Assembly (NCBI RefSeq): GCF_000943545.1
Contig: NZ_JTHP01000047.1
Span: forward strand, 1-54,050
Direction: 5' to 3'
Source of the DNA: Paenibacillus terrae
GTDB lineage: Bacteria > Bacillota > Bacilli > Paenibacillales > Paenibacillaceae
Length of the DNA: 54,050 nt
In this document: positions 52,104-54,050 of the stretch, piece after piece
How the letters are laid out: every line of letters starts with the position of its first letter
Position numbering within the stretch: the stretch's first letter is position 1
The notes under the pieces: model-generated
The model's input: only the letters and a program-made list of their open reading frames with translations
Told to the model about the DNA's origin: nothing
The model's database searches: none
Position numbers and translations under genes: made by a program

Positions 52104-52736
52104 TCAATTCCTATAATCCATTTTGCCAGCCTTTATTGTTTCAGTATTTTCCCCAGGATGTTTTCCGTAAATAATTGTTATATCAATATCTTTAATTGCG
52201 TTATATATATCTGGATATAGTTCTTTAGTTTTTAATAAGTTTTTTGCAGTCCTATGATATTTATCTTCTGGTAATTCTGGATTCCTAGCATGAATAACTC
52301 CCCAGTTTTTAACACCTACAGGATATATTCCATCACTATCATTATCTAACTTATTATACTTTAGTATTACTTTTCTCTTGTTATCGGATAGTCTGTATTC
52401 AGCCGGAATCTGCTTATCTAAATAATCAACAAATTCTTTAATGCTGAATTGTCCTTTGCCACTTCCAATCCCAAAGTATTCAATAAAAGCGTTATATTCT
52501 TTATCCCCAATAATAGCAAAACGGTATCCTTTTTGAATCGGAATACAAAGAACATTTCCCCTGACTCTTTTTATAAATGTTAGCGACCACCCGCTTGAAT
52601 CTCTGGTATCAAATATTGCATCTGATATAATATTATTGTATTTATGTTCAAAAGTTCCTATCTCCACATTAAGCTGATGCATAGAACTATAAAATACTTT
52701 TAATCCATCTACTATGCCGCTATAAGAGTACCCCAT
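52104..52736 (-). CDS. DUF6037-like protein
   Basis: The 210-residue protein starts at the ATG at 52736, eight bases after GGAGG; a longer frame to 52883 has no ribosome binding site and an unlikely Cys-rich start. Blocks: YSGIVDGLKVFYSSMHQLNV, EHKYNNIISDAIFDTRDSSG, the long FIKRVRGNVLCIPIQKGYRF strand pair, GKGQFSIKEFVDYLDKQIPA and HRTAKNLLKTKELYPDIYNA. The pattern agrees with the DUF6037 family, whose function is unknown and which I associate with accessory and defence regions. It lies between the mCpol-like remnant and the nuclease-like gene. Confidence 0.65.
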   Translation of the reverse strand: MGYSYSGIVDGLKVFYSSMHQLNVEIGTFEHKYNNIISDAIFDTRDSSGWSLTFIKRVRGNVLCIPIQKGYRFAIIGDKEYNAFIEYFGIGSGKGQFSIKEFVDYLDKQIPAEYRLSDNKRKVILKYNKLDNDSDGIYPVGVKNWGVIHARNPELPEDKYHRTAKNLLKTKELYPDIYNAIKDIDITIIYGKHPGENTETIKAGKMDYRN

Positions 52737-53101
52737 ATTTTCTACCTCCAATCGACTCCACATGCAACAAATGTAACACTTAGCAGCTGCAAAAATAACG
52801 TATCTATCTGTAAATGCCCCGCCTTGCCACCGCAAGTAAATTACGAAATTTTCACATTCGCTACAGTCTCTTAGAGTCTCCAATCTGCAAGTTTAGCATC
52901 GAAGCCTCAACCTCCAACTCCGATTCCCGTTATTTGTAATAATGTTCTCTGTAAAGGAGCAACGGTAAAAATAATAAATGATGTATCACGATTCTCCTTG
53001 CGTTGAACTATTCTTTATTACAATAAGTTCTTTAACTTTCGCTCGTTCCATCTCAATAAAGAAACCTGCTATTTATAAAAAAATTTTCACATATCTTAAA
53101 T

Positions 53102-54050
53102 TTATATTTTCAATTTATCAAACAGGATGCGATTTCGTTTCGAAGCATCTGAGAGCAATTTGTCATACGTTATTATCTCAATATATGCATTATAATAATC
53201 GTGAAGGTAAAAATAGCCCATTCCATCTGGTGTAGGCTTATAATTGTTTTTCTTTGCCGTTTCTTCTAATTTTGGTGTCATATCAGCAATGATATAACAA
53301 TAAAATGGAGTGTTCGGTGACAGATTGAATGGTCTACCGTCTTTATCTCTCACCTTTGCTTCTTTAATAACGGACATATAATTATAAACTTGATCAATCG
53401 GGTTTTTACCCTCACTGTCAGAATTGTAGTCATCACGATTTGGTCGTTTAAACTCAACAATTACAATTGAGTTGTATGGCTTTTCAAGCCCAAAGGCATG
53501 AGGTGCGTTAAACGCAATTATGTCCGGTCTTGAATCATCACCACTTAATATTTCAGTCATATTATTTAGCGAAATATCCGAAGCCAAATACCTGTGATAC
53601 GCAAGCTTCTCATCAATAATCCACAGGTTGTGGCTTTCGAAATCAATTTCATCTGTCGTAGTTTTTAAAGGAATAATTAGTTCATGCAGGTTTTTTTCGA
53701 ATAAATACTTCCCGTTATCTTGAATCTCTAAGCTTTTTTCAAGTAGATTTAATAATGTCCTTCTTTTTACAATATACTTCGCCAAGTCCATTTTACTTTC
53801 ATCATTTACTTTTTGAAGAACCTCATCATATTTTTTCTTGTATATTTCTAAGTCTGTAATTTCATCTTCCTTCATATTTAATATGGACTTTACATCAATT
53901 AAATTCTTCATCTCATCAACTTGCTGTATCTTATATAGCTCAAGGTCTAGGGAATTTTTGCTATTTGTTGAATCCGGATTAATCTGAGCGATTTTGTCTG
54001 GATAGTTTCTTAACAACCTACGATAATGAGGAGCCTCATTCATTACGTAC
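53102..54050 (-). CDS. C-terminal part of a protein with a PD-(D/E)xK-like nuclease region
   Basis: The frame is open across the right edge. The ATG at 54043 is preceded in frame by YV and is probably internal. Visible residues: MNEAPHYRRLLRNYPDKIAQ, a helical and partly coiled segment (DLEIYKKKYDEVLQKVNDES), NLHELIIPLKTTTDEIDFES, and SRPDIIAFNAPHAF followed by NSIVIVEFKRPNRDDY. The D...E-x-K arrangement suggests a PD-(D/E)xK active site. Proteins ending like this often have an N-terminal GHKL/HSP90-type ATPase (not visible here) and may be anti-phage proteins; that part is inference. Confidence 0.7.
   Translation of the reverse strand, partial: YVMNEAPHYRRLLRNYPDKIAQINPDSTNSKNSLDLELYKIQQVDEMKNLIDVKSILNMKEDEITDLEIYKKKYDEVLQKVNDESKMDLAKYIVKRRTLLNLLEKSLEIQDNGKYLFEKNLHELIIPLKTTTDEIDFESHNLWIIDEKLAYHRYLASDISLNNMTEILSGDDSRPDIIAFNAPHAFGLEKPYNSIVIVEFKRPNRDDYNSDSEGKNPIDQVYNYMSVIKEAKVRDKDGRPFNLSPNTPFYCYIIADMTPKLEETAKKNNYKPTPDGMGYFYLHDYYNAYIEIITYDKLLSDASKRNRILFDKLKI

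Noticed and set aside
1..54050. tRNA, rRNA and riboswitch elements
   Set aside because: I looked for conserved tRNA arms, rRNA stretches and common riboswitch cores by eye and saw none. A dedicated covariance search would be needed to exclude them fully.

Overview
The window looks like the chromosome of a low-to-mid GC, spore-former-type Firmicute, most likely Paenibacillus or a close relative. The reasons are AGGAGG-type ribosome binding sites, frequent TTG/GTG starts, a GH53 galactanase with S-layer homology domains, a class B sortase with its adhesin, cre-like boxes, and Bacillus-type families throughout. No rRNA, tRNA or CRISPR array was seen.

Layout. 0-3 kb: a flavin-dependent monooxygenase (running off the left edge) divergent from a TetR regulator, with matching operator-like boxes, then a GNAT acetyltransferase. 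3-10 kb: a TPR+SUKH protein, a large SLH-anchored galactanase and malate:quinone oxidoreductase. 10-14.6 kb: PadR + short-chain dehydrogenase, then LysR + NmrA-like reductase. 14.7-19.6 kb: a 7TM-PAS-GGDEF cyclase with a truncated VOC gene, then three single-gene units (AAC(3)-like acetyltransferase, Gly-rich protein, 155-residue protein), each followed by the same short repeat. 19.7-22.7 kb: a CocE/S15-type hydrolase with a TetR regulator and a perfect 22-bp palindrome. 22.7-23.6 kb: wrecks of a DUF262 gene and a GH1 gene. 24.1-31.2 kb: an intact sugar operon (epimerase/isomerase, lipoprotein, ABC ATPase, permease, ribokinase-like kinase, DeoR regulator, histidine phosphatase) with a cre-like site and a strong terminator. 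31.3-33.4 kb: a graveyard of ISL3, IS630-like and Nudix remnants. 33.5-36.8 kb: LysR divergent from a homoserine-acetyltransferase-like hydrolase and an MFS transporter. 36.8-40.2 kb: an FMN-reductase remnant, the second 155-residue gene, a SUKH-HEAT protein and a frameshifted chloramphenicol acetyltransferase gene that keeps its translational attenuator. 40.7-49.5 kb: an FAD oxidase, a class B sortase and its 2029-residue adhesin. 50.5-54 kb: a broken IS3 element abutting a 5'-truncated mCpol-like (minimal CRISPR polymerase) gene, a DUF6037-like gene and the C-terminal part of a protein with a PD-(D/E)xK-like nuclease region. This last stretch looks like the edge of a defence island.

The most unusual structure is a dispersed intergenic repeat of about 80-90 bp (core TGATACGGTTCACCG...CTGTCTGTAACGGCAAG, then a hairpin). 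I find eleven whole or partial copies between 2.0 and 40.7 kb, all in the same orientation. The terminal hairpin keeps its shape while its sequence changes. The copies bracket single genes, lie at the break points of several truncated genes, and border a 0.6-kb duplication. Together with the degraded IS elements this suggests an accessory region shaped by an unrecognised repeat or cassette-like process.
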